Positions 1 to 7,991 of a stretch of DNA of 20,676 nt are shown piece after piece (position 1 is the first letter of the stretch; each line of letters begins with the position of its first letter). The position numbers and the translations under genes were made by a program. This DNA is from Sulfidibacterium sp964598065 (GTDB taxonomy: Bacteria; Bacteroidota; Bacteroidia; Bacteroidales; F082), in the NCBI GenBank assembly GCA_964598065.1, contig CAZRAW010000033.1, positions 1 through 20,676 on the forward strand. Direction: 5' to 3'. The notes beneath the pieces were generated by a model that worked only from the letters and a program-made list of their open reading frames with translations, was not told where the DNA came from and did not search any database.

Positions 1-53
1 AAACCCTAAGTAAGCTCACTTCGCAATTAAGATAAAATAATTTTTAGTGTATA
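1..53. other. Short AT-rich edge segment, no gene assigned
   Basis: This is AT-rich sequence between the window edge and the terminator. On the plus strand the frame from position 3 stays open for ten codons and ends at TAA (33-35). That could be the tail of a gene converging from the left, but ten codons prove nothing. No promoter or RNA feature is visible. Confidence 0.3.
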
Positions 54-94
54 ATTCCAAAAAAAGCCGCACAATATGCGGCTTTTTTTGGAAT
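54..94. terminator. Strong, probably bidirectional intrinsic terminator
   Basis: Two perfectly complementary 18-nt arms (54-71 and 77-94) enclose the 5-nt loop CAATA. The inner stem is GCCGCA/TGCGGC, flanked by seven A on one side and seven T on the other, so either strand would give a GC hairpin followed by a U run. It begins 15 nt beyond the yqeY stop codon on the minus strand and most likely ends transcription of the whole dcw cluster. It could also stop a plus-strand transcript arriving from the left. Confidence 0.9.
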
Positions 95-109
95 CAGATC
101 CACTGTCTT

Positions 110-562
110 TCACGAGAGTAATTGTTTCACCAGAACGGAAATCGTTTTGTTATCAGCTTTCCCGGCAAGTTGTTTCGCCACCATACCCATCACACGGCCC
201 ATATCTTTTATAGAAGAAGCTCCGGTATCGGAAATTATTTTTTCAACCACTGTTTTTATCTCCTCTTCCGACATTTGTTCCGGGAGATATTTTTCGATAA
301 TACCTGCCTGATATTCTTCCTCTTCAGCCAGTTCGGGACGATTCTGTTCGCGATAAATTTTTGCCGTATCGCGGCGCTGTTTTACCTGCTTTTGCAGCAA
401 TTTCACCTCCACACTTTTCGGAATTTCGGCATCTCCGACACCGCCACCGGTTTTTTCAAGCAGCAAAGCGGCTTTTATAGCCCGTAAGGCTTCTAATTTA
501 CGCCGGTCTTTTGCCAGCATGGCCGCCTTTAAATCCTGATTTATAATATGTTCTAAGCCCAT
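110..562 (-). CDS. yqeY: GatB/YqeY domain protein
   Basis: The 150-residue product matches small stand-alone YqeY proteins, which resemble the tail domain of the amidotransferase subunit GatB. The N-terminal half is helical and basic and begins with the family-like segment INQDLKAAMLAKDRRKLEALR. Near the C-terminus is SSIKDMGRVMGMVAKQLAGKAD, close to the typical MGKVMG...G.ADG stretch. A role in tRNA or amidotransferase metabolism is suggested by the family; the exact function is not established. ATG (560-562) is the start, 9 nt after the ftsZ stop, so it is the last gene of the cluster just before the terminator. No cysteine or catalytic triad is visible, so it is probably not an amidotransferase itself. 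Confidence 0.88.
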   Translation of the reverse strand: MGLEHIINQDLKAAMLAKDRRKLEALRAIKAALLLEKTGGGVGDAEIPKSVEVKLLQKQVKQRRDTAKIYREQNRPELAEEEEYQAGIIEKYLPEQMSEEEIKTVVEKIISDTGASSIKDMGRVMGMVAKQLAGKADNKTISVLVKQLLS

Positions 563-571
563 AGTTTTGTA

Positions 572-2203
572 TTAATCAACGTTATCGTGCAAAAATGAAT
601 TGTCGGATTTAATAATGGTGTTTTTCTTATTATCTTCCGAAAGTGTGTAGCGCGACACCTGCGATTCGGAAGAATAATTCGGTTCGGAAAGCTGAACATG
701 TTGACGTTTATAGGCCGGTATTTTTTCCTGTTCGGAGACCGACTTACTACGAAGCATACTCAATTCGGCAAGTTTCTTTTTCCTGTCAAGAGAGGCTTTT
801 TGCATTTTGGCATCCAGTTCTTTATTGGTAACATCGGACTGGGTATTTTCCGTTTTTTCATCACCGGTCGATGGTTGTTTCTTGGTAGATTTATGTAAAA
901 CAGGATGTTTCGTTTCCGGCGATGTCCCGGGTATAATTTCATTTACCGGTACACTTTGGTTGTTTTCAGGCGATTCATGTAATTCATGTACAACCTTCTT
1001 CGTAGAATTCACCGATACTTTTTCTTTATGTTTAGCATCAACCTGTTCACTTTTATGAATCAGCTCAGGGATATGGGTAAATTTTATATCATCCGTTTTC
1101 GGTTTGGTTGTGTTCGCCTTCGTTATATCATTTTCCATCACGGACCCGGCAGTCAGTTGTTCTTCTCTCACAGGGTAAAGAGGCTTTATTTTTGTTTTTG
1201 AGTCAAATCCTGTGGCAATAATGGTTACACCAAGGTTGTCTCCCATCGAATCATCAATACCACGTCCCCAAATAACATCTGTTTCATTACCTCCACATCT
1301 ATCGGAAATATAATCTGTAATAACCGTGATTTCGTCCATGGTAACATCCGAATTGCCGGTTGAAATATAAAGCAGGATGTTTTTGGCGCCGCTCACATCA
1401 TTGTCATCCAGCAGCGGCGAACGCATAGCTTCTTCAATGGCTTTATAGGCACGGTCTTCTCCATTGCTAACGGCAGAGCCCATAATGGCTTTCCCACTGT
1501 CTTTCATAACAGTCTTCACATCCTCAAAGTCAACATTTACATAACCATGAACGGTAATCAGCTCCGCTATTCCTTTGGCAGCAGTCGTTAACACATCATC
1601 CGCACGGGCAAAAGCATTCCCAAGGCCAAGGTCACCATACTGTTCACGCAATTTATCATTACTGATAATCAGCAGGGTATCCACATATTTCCTCAACTCG
1701 GTAATTCCCTGTTCGGCTTTCAACATTTTCCGGCGACCCTCAAAATGAAAAGGAAGGGTTACTATTGCCACGGAAAGCAAGCCTTGTTCGCGGGCGAACT
1801 TAGCAATCACCGGAGCGGCGCCTGTTCCAGTCCCGCCGCCCATTCCTGCCGTAATAAACACCATTTGTGTCTCGCTGTCCAACACAACTTTCAGTTTGTC
1901 AAGGGAATCGATGGCAGCTTTTTCTGCTACTTTTGGTATGGCACCGGCGCCGAGGCCTGAACTTCCAAGCTGGACTTTCACGGGAACCGGGCTGGCGGCC
2001 AATGCCTGCATATCCGTATTACACACCACAAAATCGACACCCTCAATGCCCTGTACAAACATGTGATTTACAGCGTTGCCTCCACCACCGCCAACGCCGA
2101 TAACTTTAATGATGGAAGGTTGTTTTTTTGTATTGAACTCAATCTTGTTTTCCATGGCTTTAAAAAGATTATTTTCCGGTTTTATCTGCATATTTCTTTC
2201 CAT
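572..2203 (-). CDS. ftsZ: Cell division protein FtsZ
   Basis: FtsZ is the tubulin-like GTPase that polymerises into the Z ring at midcell. The 543-residue product has an N-terminal nucleotide fold with GVGGGGGNAVNHM (36-48), the tubulin signature GGGTGTG (122-128) and the T7-loop region NVDFED (223-228) supplying catalytic acidic residues. The conserved core ends near residue 340. A hydrophilic linker of about 155 residues follows, then IPAYKRQHV (495-503), which resembles the FtsA-binding C-terminal peptide (IPAFLRKQ in E. coli). About 40 more residues follow, ending in SFLHDNVD. The protein is longer than the roughly 380-residue E. coli FtsZ because of linker and tail. It starts 79 nt after the ftsA stop. 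ATG at 2201-2203 is called; Met5 (2189-2191), preceded by GGAAAG, is an equally possible start. Confidence 0.98.
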   Translation of the reverse strand: MERNMQIKPENNLFKAMENKIEFNTKKQPSIIKVIGVGGGGGNAVNHMFVQGIEGVDFVVCNTDMQALAASPVPVKVQLGSSGLGAGAIPKVAEKAAIDSLDKLKVVLDSETQMVFITAGMGGGTGTGAAPVIAKFAREQGLLSVAIVTLPFHFEGRRKMLKAEQGITELRKYVDTLLIISNDKLREQYGDLGLGNAFARADDVLTTAAKGIAELITVHGYVNVDFEDVKTVMKDSGKAIMGSAVSNGEDRAYKAIEEAMRSPLLDDNDVSGAKNILLYISTGNSDVTMDEITVITDYISDRCGGNETDVIWGRGIDDSMGDNLGVTIIATGFDSKTKIKPLYPVREEQLTAGSVMENDITKANTTKPKTDDIKFTHIPELIHKSEQVDAKHKEKVSVNSTKKVVHELHESPENNQSVPVNEIIPGTSPETKHPVLHKSTKKQPSTGDEKTENTQSDVTNKELDAKMQKASLDRKKKLAELSMLRSKSVSEQEKIPAYKRQHVQLSEPNYSSESQVSRYTLSEDNKKNTIIKSDNSFLHDNVD

Positions 2204-2282
2204 AATTTCCGAATTAAAATTAAATAATTGTTCTGATTTTTTCGATGTATTAAAAGATAGTTTTTAACATATAAAAGTTAAT

Positions 2283-3578
2283 TTAATTGGCATCTTCAAA
2301 CCACTTTTTTAGTATCTCGAGATATCGTCCGGTTCCCTGCAAACCTTTAGATTTCTTTCTTTCTTTTTTGGCGTTTGGTTTATCAGAAGATTTATCAATA
2401 TTTCCTCTTGATTTTTTAATTTCGCTATCCATTCGTTTTATGCCTTCAATTACCAACCCGATACCCGTAGCATACATAGGGCTTGCCATCTCCTCCGGAA
2501 CTTCTTTGGCGAGATGTTCGTTGGGATAGCCAATGCGCGTTTCGATTCCGGTTTTAAATTCCATCAGCTGGTTGATATGCTTAAGCTGTGCACCGCCACC
2601 TGTAAGTACAATTCCTGCAATGAGTTTCTTTTCAAAACCGGATGTTTTAATTTCATAATGCACATGGTCAATAATCTCTTCCATACGCGCCTGGATAATA
2701 GAAGCAAGATTTTTCAGTGTAATTTCCTTTGGCGGACGACCACGCAAACCGGGAATGGCTACCACTTCACTCTCACTGTTCTCGCTGGCAAGGGCAGAAC
2801 CAAATTTCACTTTCAGCTCTTCGGCATGCCGGCGAATAATGGAACAGCCTTCTTTCACGTCTTCGGTAATAATATCACCACCAAAAGGAATCACTGCAGT
2901 GTGCCGGATGATACTATCCTGAAAGATAGCAATATCCGATGTTCCCCCGCCAATATCGACCAGGGCTACCCCGGCTTCTTTTTCTTCCTCGCTCAGCACT
3001 GCTTCAGCTGAAGCCATAGGCTCGAGAATCAAATCGGCCATTTCCAGATCGGCTTTGATAATGCACTTGTAAATATTTTTTGCTGCGGCAATCTGGCCAA
3101 TGATGATATGGAAGTTGGCTTCTAACTTGTTACCGAGCATGCCAACCGGATGGCGAATACCATCTTCATCATCAATGATAAAATCCTGAGGAATTACCTC
3201 GATGATTTCCTCTCCGGGCGACATGTTCAGCTTATACATATTGCTGACAAGTTTTTCCACCTCTTCGTTGGTAATTTCCTTATCGGCATCTTCGCGGATA
3301 AGTGAACCCCGGTGCTGGATACTTTTGATATGCTGCCCGGCAATGCCCACATTCACATATTTTATATCCACCCCCGATTTCTCCCCGGCGTTAGCTACCG
3401 CCGTTCGAATAGAGGTTACCGTATCTTCGATATTGATGACGACACCTCGTTTCACACCAATGGATTCGGTTTTACCGTAACCGAGTATCCCGATTTTTCC
3501 AAATTCATTTTTTTGCCCTACAATACAGGCAATTTTAGTGGTTCCGATGTCAAGTCCGACAATAATTTCATTTTCCAT
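2283..3578 (-). CDS. ftsA: Cell division protein FtsA
   Basis: FtsA is the actin-like ATPase that anchors FtsZ filaments to the inner membrane and recruits later divisome proteins. The 431-residue product shows phosphate-1 DIGTTK (10-15), phosphate-2 DIGGGTSD (208-215) and adenosine motif TGGGAQ (326-331), with the FtsA-specific 1C (SHS2) subdomain roughly between residues 84 and 165. The C-terminus has a lysine-rich linker (about 386-411) and then the probable amphipathic membrane-targeting helix YLEILKKWFEDAN. The ATG (3576-3578) lies inside the end of ftsQ, an 11-nt overlap suggesting translational coupling. Confidence 0.98.
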   Translation of the reverse strand: MENEIIVGLDIGTTKIACIVGQKNEFGKIGILGYGKTESIGVKRGVVINIEDTVTSIRTAVANAGEKSGVDIKYVNVGIAGQHIKSIQHRGSLIREDADKEITNEEVEKLVSNMYKLNMSPGEEIIEVIPQDFIIDDEDGIRHPVGMLGNKLEANFHIIIGQIAAAKNIYKCIIKADLEMADLILEPMASAEAVLSEEEKEAGVALVDIGGGTSDIAIFQDSIIRHTAVIPFGGDIITEDVKEGCSIIRRHAEELKVKFGSALASENSESEVVAIPGLRGRPPKEITLKNLASIIQARMEEIIDHVHYEIKTSGFEKKLIAGIVLTGGGAQLKHINQLMEFKTGIETRIGYPNEHLAKEVPEEMASPMYATGIGLVIEGIKRMDSEIKKSRGNIDKSSDKPNAKKERKKSKGLQGTGRYLEILKKWFEDAN

Positions 3579-4353
3579 AAAACTGTTTTTTTGTGCAAAC
3601 TATCTGATTAGTGTATGCCAGATTAATACTCTTATATTTTGACCGGCCTTCATGTACAAACACCTGTTTGTAGAACGCCTCAAGATTTTCCAGTTTAACG
3701 TTCATTTGGTTACTGTCCCCAAAATGAATGATGTGCCTGCCCAGCTCGGGAACCATATCTATCTCTCCTTTGCTGTTGACAAACAGCTGGCTGATATCCG
3801 CTTTAAGGAAGGGATTTGCCCTGATTTTTTTTGCCAGCAAATATAGTCCGGGTAACACTGTATGGCGATAAAGACTATCATAAATATTTTTTCCCATAAC
3901 CAGTTTCACTTTTACGTAACCGTTTACAGGCAATACCCGCGGGAAAAAATAGCTGCTCAGCGGAAAAAGATTTCCTTCCGTATCCACATAGCAGCTTCTG
4001 TTTTTTTGATTATAAATGCGCAGCAACGGTATCCTTTCGGTTACATTGACCATCATGTTACCCAAAATACTCAAATAGACATCCACATTTTTCACATACG
4101 GATCTTTCGAAATTGCTTTTTCTATCTGTCCGGAATTTACCATTTTCACAGGATATCCTATCACTTTATCCTGTGCATGGATCAAAGATTTAATTTTTTT
4201 TTCGCTCAGAAACCCCACAGTCCCCTGTCGTTGTATATGCACAACAATTCTTTTTACTTTTTCGTTTCGATATTGCCAAAAACCATATCCGGCCAATATG
4301 ACCAATGCCAGTGCAAAAAGCGAAACGGACAATATGGATAAAATCTTTTTCAT
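3568..4353 (-). CDS. ftsQ: Cell division protein FtsQ/DivIB-like
   Basis: FtsQ is a bitopic inner-membrane protein linking early and late divisome parts, usually with FtsL and FtsB. The 261-residue product has a short basic N-terminus, one transmembrane segment (about 5-26), then a POTRA-like region (about 35-105, containing FLSEKKIKSLI and AISKDPYVKNVDVYLS) and a beta-rich periplasmic domain. VYLSILGNMMVNVTERIPLLRI resembles the V...WP..L.V.V.E..P.A pattern of FtsQ. The sequence is weakly conserved, and position between murC and ftsA supports the call. The ATG overlaps the murC stop in ATGA (4350-4353); the 3' end overlaps ftsA by 11 nt. Confidence 0.92.
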   Translation of the reverse strand: MKKILSILSVSLFALALVILAGYGFWQYRNEKVKRIVVHIQRQGTVGFLSEKKIKSLIHAQDKVIGYPVKMVNSGQIEKAISKDPYVKNVDVYLSILGNMMVNVTERIPLLRIYNQKNRSCYVDTEGNLFPLSSYFFPRVLPVNGYVKVKLVMGKNIYDSLYRHTVLPGLYLLAKKIRANPFLKADISQLFVNSKGEIDMVPELGRHIIHFGDSNQMNVKLENLEAFYKQVFVHEGRSKYKSINLAYTNQIVCTKKQFYGK

Positions 4354-5702
4354 GATGCCATCATTATTTTTTCAATTTCACTAACCATCAGCCCGATATC
4401 ACCGGCGCCGAGTGTCAGCAAAAGTGCAGGTTTTTCTCTTTTTAAAAAAGCAAAAAGCCTCTTTTTATCCATAATATATTTTTCTTTCAGGTTCACTTTA
4501 TCTGCTATCAGCCGGGAAGTAATCCCCGGAATCGGCTTTTCCCGTGCAGGATAGATTTCCAGCAGTATCAGGCAGTCTGTTTCACTGAGCACACGGGCAA
4601 AATCGTCGGCAAAATCACGTGTACGGCTATACAAATGAGGCTGAAAAACAGCTGTTATCTTCCTGCCGGGATAGGTCTGACGCACAGCCTGAAGTGTTGC
4701 CCGCAGTTCTTCGGGATGATGGGCATAATCATCGATATAAATCATTTCGGAAGTACGGATACGATAGTCAAAACGCCGGACAACACCGGTAAAAGTTTCC
4801 AGCGCTCTTTTAATAACGGGAATTTCTATATTTAGCCGCAAAGCCACCCCGATGGCTGCCAGGGCATTTTCCACATAATGCCTTCCGGGAATATGCATTT
4901 TCAGCAACATTAGCTGTTTACAATTTTCCCGGACATCAAAACAATAACGCCCCTCTTCCAAACGGATATTATCGGCAGAAAGTACCGCATCACCGGTAAT
5001 TCCGTAAGACATTCTGTTTTTTATTTCGCCAACAAAAATTTTTAACTTTTCCTGATGGATAAGCAGCCCTTTTTCAGGAAGAAGACGGGCAAACTGCAAA
5101 AATGTTCTCTGCAAATCTTCGAGGCCGGAATAGACATCCAAATGGTCGGCATCCACCGAGGTAATCACATCAATATCAGGATGTAATGTGAGTAACGAAC
5201 GGTCATACTCGTCGGCTTCAACCACCATGTATTGCGGATGTTCCGAAATAATTAAATTAGTACCGAAATTTTTTGCGATACCTCCGACGAAGGCGACCAT
5301 GGGTAGCCCGGCTGTGTGGAGTATCTGAGCTACCATTGCGGTGATACTGGTTTTTCCATGCGTTCCGGCAATAGCAATGGTAAACAGGTTGCGGCTGATT
5401 TCGCCAATGACAGCAGCACGTTTTTCCGTTTTTATGTTACGGGCTTTGAAAAACCGGAACTCCCGGTTGTCTTCCGGAATGGCAGGCGTATAGATTACCC
5501 GTGTAACGTTTTCCGGAATCAGTGAAACATTATCGACATAGTGAATATGCATTCCTTCGGCTTCGAGTTGCCGGGTAAGAGGCGTACTACTCACATCATA
5601 GCCGTAAATGGTTCTGCCCAGGTTATGGAAATAGCGCGCCAAAGCGCTCATACCAATTCCGCCTATGCCCAAAAAATATACTATGTCAGGTCTTTTTTTC
5701 AA
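4350..5702 (-). CDS. murC: UDP-N-acetylmuramate--L-alanine ligase MurC
   Basis: MurC adds L-alanine to UDP-MurNAc using ATP, the first step in building the stem peptide in the cytoplasm. The 450-residue protein shows the UDP-binding GIGGIGMSALARYF (12-25), the ATP loop AGTHGKTS (112-119), EADEYDRS (162-169), DDYAHHPEE (324-332) and FQPHLYSRTRDF (353-364), all typical of MurC. The start appears to be TTG (5700-5702): no in-frame ATG lies between the previous stop-limited region and Met18, which would delete part of the glycine-rich motif. TTG overlaps the murG stop as TTGA, a coupling geometry like ATGA. The downstream end overlaps ftsQ by 4 nt. Confidence 0.97.
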   Translation of the reverse strand: MKKRPDIVYFLGIGGIGMSALARYFHNLGRTIYGYDVSSTPLTRQLEAEGMHIHYVDNVSLIPENVTRVIYTPAIPEDNREFRFFKARNIKTEKRAAVIGEISRNLFTIAIAGTHGKTSITAMVAQILHTAGLPMVAFVGGIAKNFGTNLIISEHPQYMVVEADEYDRSLLTLHPDIDVITSVDADHLDVYSGLEDLQRTFLQFARLLPEKGLLIHQEKLKIFVGEIKNRMSYGITGDAVLSADNIRLEEGRYCFDVRENCKQLMLLKMHIPGRHYVENALAAIGVALRLNIEIPVIKRALETFTGVVRRFDYRIRTSEMIYIDDYAHHPEELRATLQAVRQTYPGRKITAVFQPHLYSRTRDFADDFARVLSETDCLILLEIYPAREKPIPGITSRLIADKVNLKEKYIMDKKRLFAFLKREKPALLLTLGAGDIGLMVSEIEKIMMAS

Positions 5703-6823
5703 GCTTTTTTTTGTTGAATTAATTTCAAAACTTCTTTTACAATCTTTTCAGTGGCATCACCATGTTCAAACTGCCGGAGATTCTTTTTAATTGACTCCTT
5801 TTTTTCTTCGTCTTTCATTAAATCATTCACCACCTCAAAGAGATCGCGGGAGGCATTTTTTTCTTCTAACAGAACCGCGGCCTCTTTCTGCACAAGCGCC
5901 ATGGCGTTTCGCTTTTGATGGTCTTCGGCAGCCGAAGGCAACGGAATAAATATAGCCGGTTTGTTTACCTGAATAATCTCGGCAATAGCGATGGCGCCTG
6001 CCCGCGACACCACCACATCAGCGGCAGCATAAGCTTTATCCATTTCATAAATAAAATCCCTGACTACCACACGATTTCTAAATTTTGAATTCAGCAAAGA
6101 TTTCCCGGCCATTTCAAGTGACGGTTTTCCGGTCTGCCAAATGATTTGCATACCAGTTGCCAGCAGTAGTTCCACATGCAGAGCTACCGCCTCATTAATA
6201 CGACGTGCTCCCTGGCTTCCGCCAATAATCAATAATGTTTTTCTGTTTTCTTCCAGCCCGAAAAACTTTCGGGCATCTGTAGTTGTTACTGCTGTCTCCC
6301 GGATATTCTTCCGGATGGGACTTCCTGTAACCACAATTTTTTCAGCAGGAAAATATTTTTCCATACCCTGATAAGCAGTACAAACCACATTAACGACTTT
6401 GCCGAGCCATCGGTTGGTAATGCCGGGATAAGAGTTTTGTTCCAAAATCAGAGTAGGAAACCCTGCATTTGCTGCGGCTTTCAAAAGAGGACCGCTGGCA
6501 TAACCTCCGGTTCCTACCGCAGCATCGGGTTGGAACTGTTTCACAATGCGGCGTGCTTTTATCAGGCTGTCTAACAGCTTGAACGGAAATATCAAATTTT
6601 TCAGCGTCAGCTTTCGCTGAAGGCCGCTAATCCATAGTCCTTCGATGGGAAAACCAGCCTGCGGAACTTTCTCCATTTCCATCCGGCCTCTCGCTCCCAC
6701 AAAAAGGATGTCCACATCTTTCAACTTTGCCTTTAAGTCGTTGGCAATGGCAATAGCCGGGAAAATATGGCCGCCCGTACCTCCTCCGCTCATCAGTATC
6801 TTATATTTTTCAGGCTGTTCCAT
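5699..6823 (-). CDS. murG: Lipid II synthase MurG (UDP-GlcNAc:MurNAc-pentapeptide-undecaprenol transferase)
   Basis: MurG is a peripheral inner-membrane GT-B glycosyltransferase that adds GlcNAc to lipid I to form lipid II. From Met at 6821-6823 the protein has 374 residues. N-terminal GGGTGGHIFPAIAIA (13-27) and the second GGSQGAR (201-207) are the two glycine-rich loops. VSRAGAIAIAEI (272-283) and the acidic AAEDHQ (298-303) fit the UDP-GlcNAc-binding site. A TTG two codons upstream (6827-6829) is open, but the ATG matches typical MurG N-termini better. The ATG lies inside the ftsW 3' end with a 14-nt overlap, and the stop overlaps murC's TTG. Confidence 0.97.
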   Translation of the reverse strand: MEQPEKYKILMSGGGTGGHIFPAIAIANDLKAKLKDVDILFVGARGRMEMEKVPQAGFPIEGLWISGLQRKLTLKNLIFPFKLLDSLIKARRIVKQFQPDAAVGTGGYASGPLLKAAANAGFPTLILEQNSYPGITNRWLGKVVNVVCTAYQGMEKYFPAEKIVVTGSPIRKNIRETAVTTTDARKFFGLEENRKTLLIIGGSQGARRINEAVALHVELLLATGMQIIWQTGKPSLEMAGKSLLNSKFRNRVVVRDFIYEMDKAYAAADVVVSRAGAIAIAEIIQVNKPAIFIPLPSAAEDHQKRNAMALVQKEAAVLLEEKNASRDLFEVVNDLMKDEEKKESIKKNLRQFEHGDATEKIVKEVLKLIQQKKA

Positions 6824-7973
6824 GTGCAATTTTTTCTGTTTTGTTTGATTCCAGCTCCTTACTCACGCTGAGCAAAATCCCGATGGACAGACTGGTGAAC
6901 CAAATAGAAGTTCCGCCCATACTAACCAAAGGCAACGGCTGTCCGGTTACCGGCAGCAAATGCACGGCCACACCCATATTAATCATTGCCTGAAATACCA
7001 AACTAAAACTCAGGCCGATAGCAAGATATGCCCCAAAATTATTGGGGACTTTTGTTACAATACGTACCGCCCGGTACAACAAAATAAGGTACAACAAAAC
7101 AACAATAGTTCCTCCTATCAATCCGTATTCTTCCACTATTATGGCAAAAATAAAATCGGAATAGGGATGGGGCAGAAAATTGCGCTGTGTGCTTTTGCCC
7201 GGCATCTTTCCAAGTAAGCCGCCGGAAGCAATGGCAATTTTTGACTGTTCCACCTGATAATCATTCCCCGATTCTCCACTTTTAAACTGTTCTATCCTGG
7301 CTTTCCAGGTATTTAAACGAGCCTGTTTCCCCGCCGGCATCATCAAAAGCACACCAAGCGCAAATCCCAAAAGCAGCACACTCAAACCAATAATCGAGAG
7401 TATATAAGAGAATTTTACTTTTCCTATATAAATCAAAACCAGACTGGTAACAAAAATAAGGGCGGCAGTAGAAAGGTTAGCCGGAAAAATCAAGCCACAA
7501 ACAATAAGGATGGGGAGCATTAAATATAACAACACTTTATTAAAATTTCGTATCTCCTTCTCTTTTTTCGTGAGTTCACGGGCAAGGTAAACAATCAGCG
7601 TAAGCTTGGCGAGGTCGGAGGTCTCGAAACTCAAATGAAACGGTAAAGGCAGGGCGCGGCGGGCTTCGTTAAGGTTGAGCCCGTACAACAGAGTAATAAA
7701 CAAAAGCGGAACAGCAATATAAAAAGCAATCTGAAAAATCCGGGAATAATAGGTATATTTCAACAAATGAGCTATATACATGAGCAGTAGTCCTGTAAGC
7801 AAAATAATGCCGTGCTTAATCATATAGTAAGTGGTATTGCCGCCATGGTATTTATAGGCAAGTGTTCCCGTAGAACTATACACTGCGAGAAAGGACAAAA
7901 TAGTTAATATAAAGACCACTGCCCAAATAACCCGGTCTCCTTTAATGTCTATTTTACTATTGAGGAAATTCAT
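6810..7973 (-). CDS. ftsW: SEDS peptidoglycan glycosyltransferase FtsW
   Basis: FtsW polymerises lipid II into glycan strands at the septum together with its partner transpeptidase FtsI. The 387-residue product is very hydrophobic, with about ten predicted membrane segments starting at residue 15. The SEDS signatures are present: AGKQARLNTW (214-223), PYSDFIFAIIVEEYG (270-284), where Asp273 corresponds to the essential aspartate of SEDS enzymes, and AVHLLPVTGQPLPLVSMGGTS (336-356). Being in the cluster with ftsI and murG favours FtsW over the elongation paralogue RodA. ATG at 7971-7973, 18 nt after murD. Confidence 0.96.
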   Translation of the reverse strand: MNFLNSKIDIKGDRVIWAVVFILTILSFLAVYSSTGTLAYKYHGGNTTYYMIKHGIILLTGLLLMYIAHLLKYTYYSRIFQIAFYIAVPLLFITLLYGLNLNEARRALPLPFHLSFETSDLAKLTLIVYLARELTKKEKEIRNFNKVLLYLMLPILIVCGLIFPANLSTAALIFVTSLVLIYIGKVKFSYILSIIGLSVLLLGFALGVLLMMPAGKQARLNTWKARIEQFKSGESGNDYQVEQSKIAIASGGLLGKMPGKSTQRNFLPHPYSDFIFAIIVEEYGLIGGTIVVLLYLILLYRAVRIVTKVPNNFGAYLAIGLSFSLVFQAMINMGVAVHLLPVTGQPLPLVSMGGTSIWFTSLSIGILLSVSKELESNKTEKIAHGTA

Positions 7974-7991
7974 CTCGCTTTTTTCAAAAGG

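Noticed and set aside
3..35. Ten-codon open tail of a possible plus-strand gene entering from the left
   Set aside because: Too short to distinguish from chance; no family resemblance can be judged.
2252..2259. TATCTTTT on the minus strand in the ftsA-ftsZ gap as an internal ftsZ promoter
   Set aside because: The last consensus base is wrong and no TTG lies at the expected distance; the gap alone is not enough support.
2514..3011. Plus-strand open frame of 165 codons opposite ftsA
   Set aside because: It is antisense to the conserved ATPase core of ftsA, with no promoter or motif of its own.
6824..6829. TTG start two codons upstream of the murG ATG
   Set aside because: The ATG gives the usual short lead before the glycine-rich loop; there is no reason to prefer TTG.
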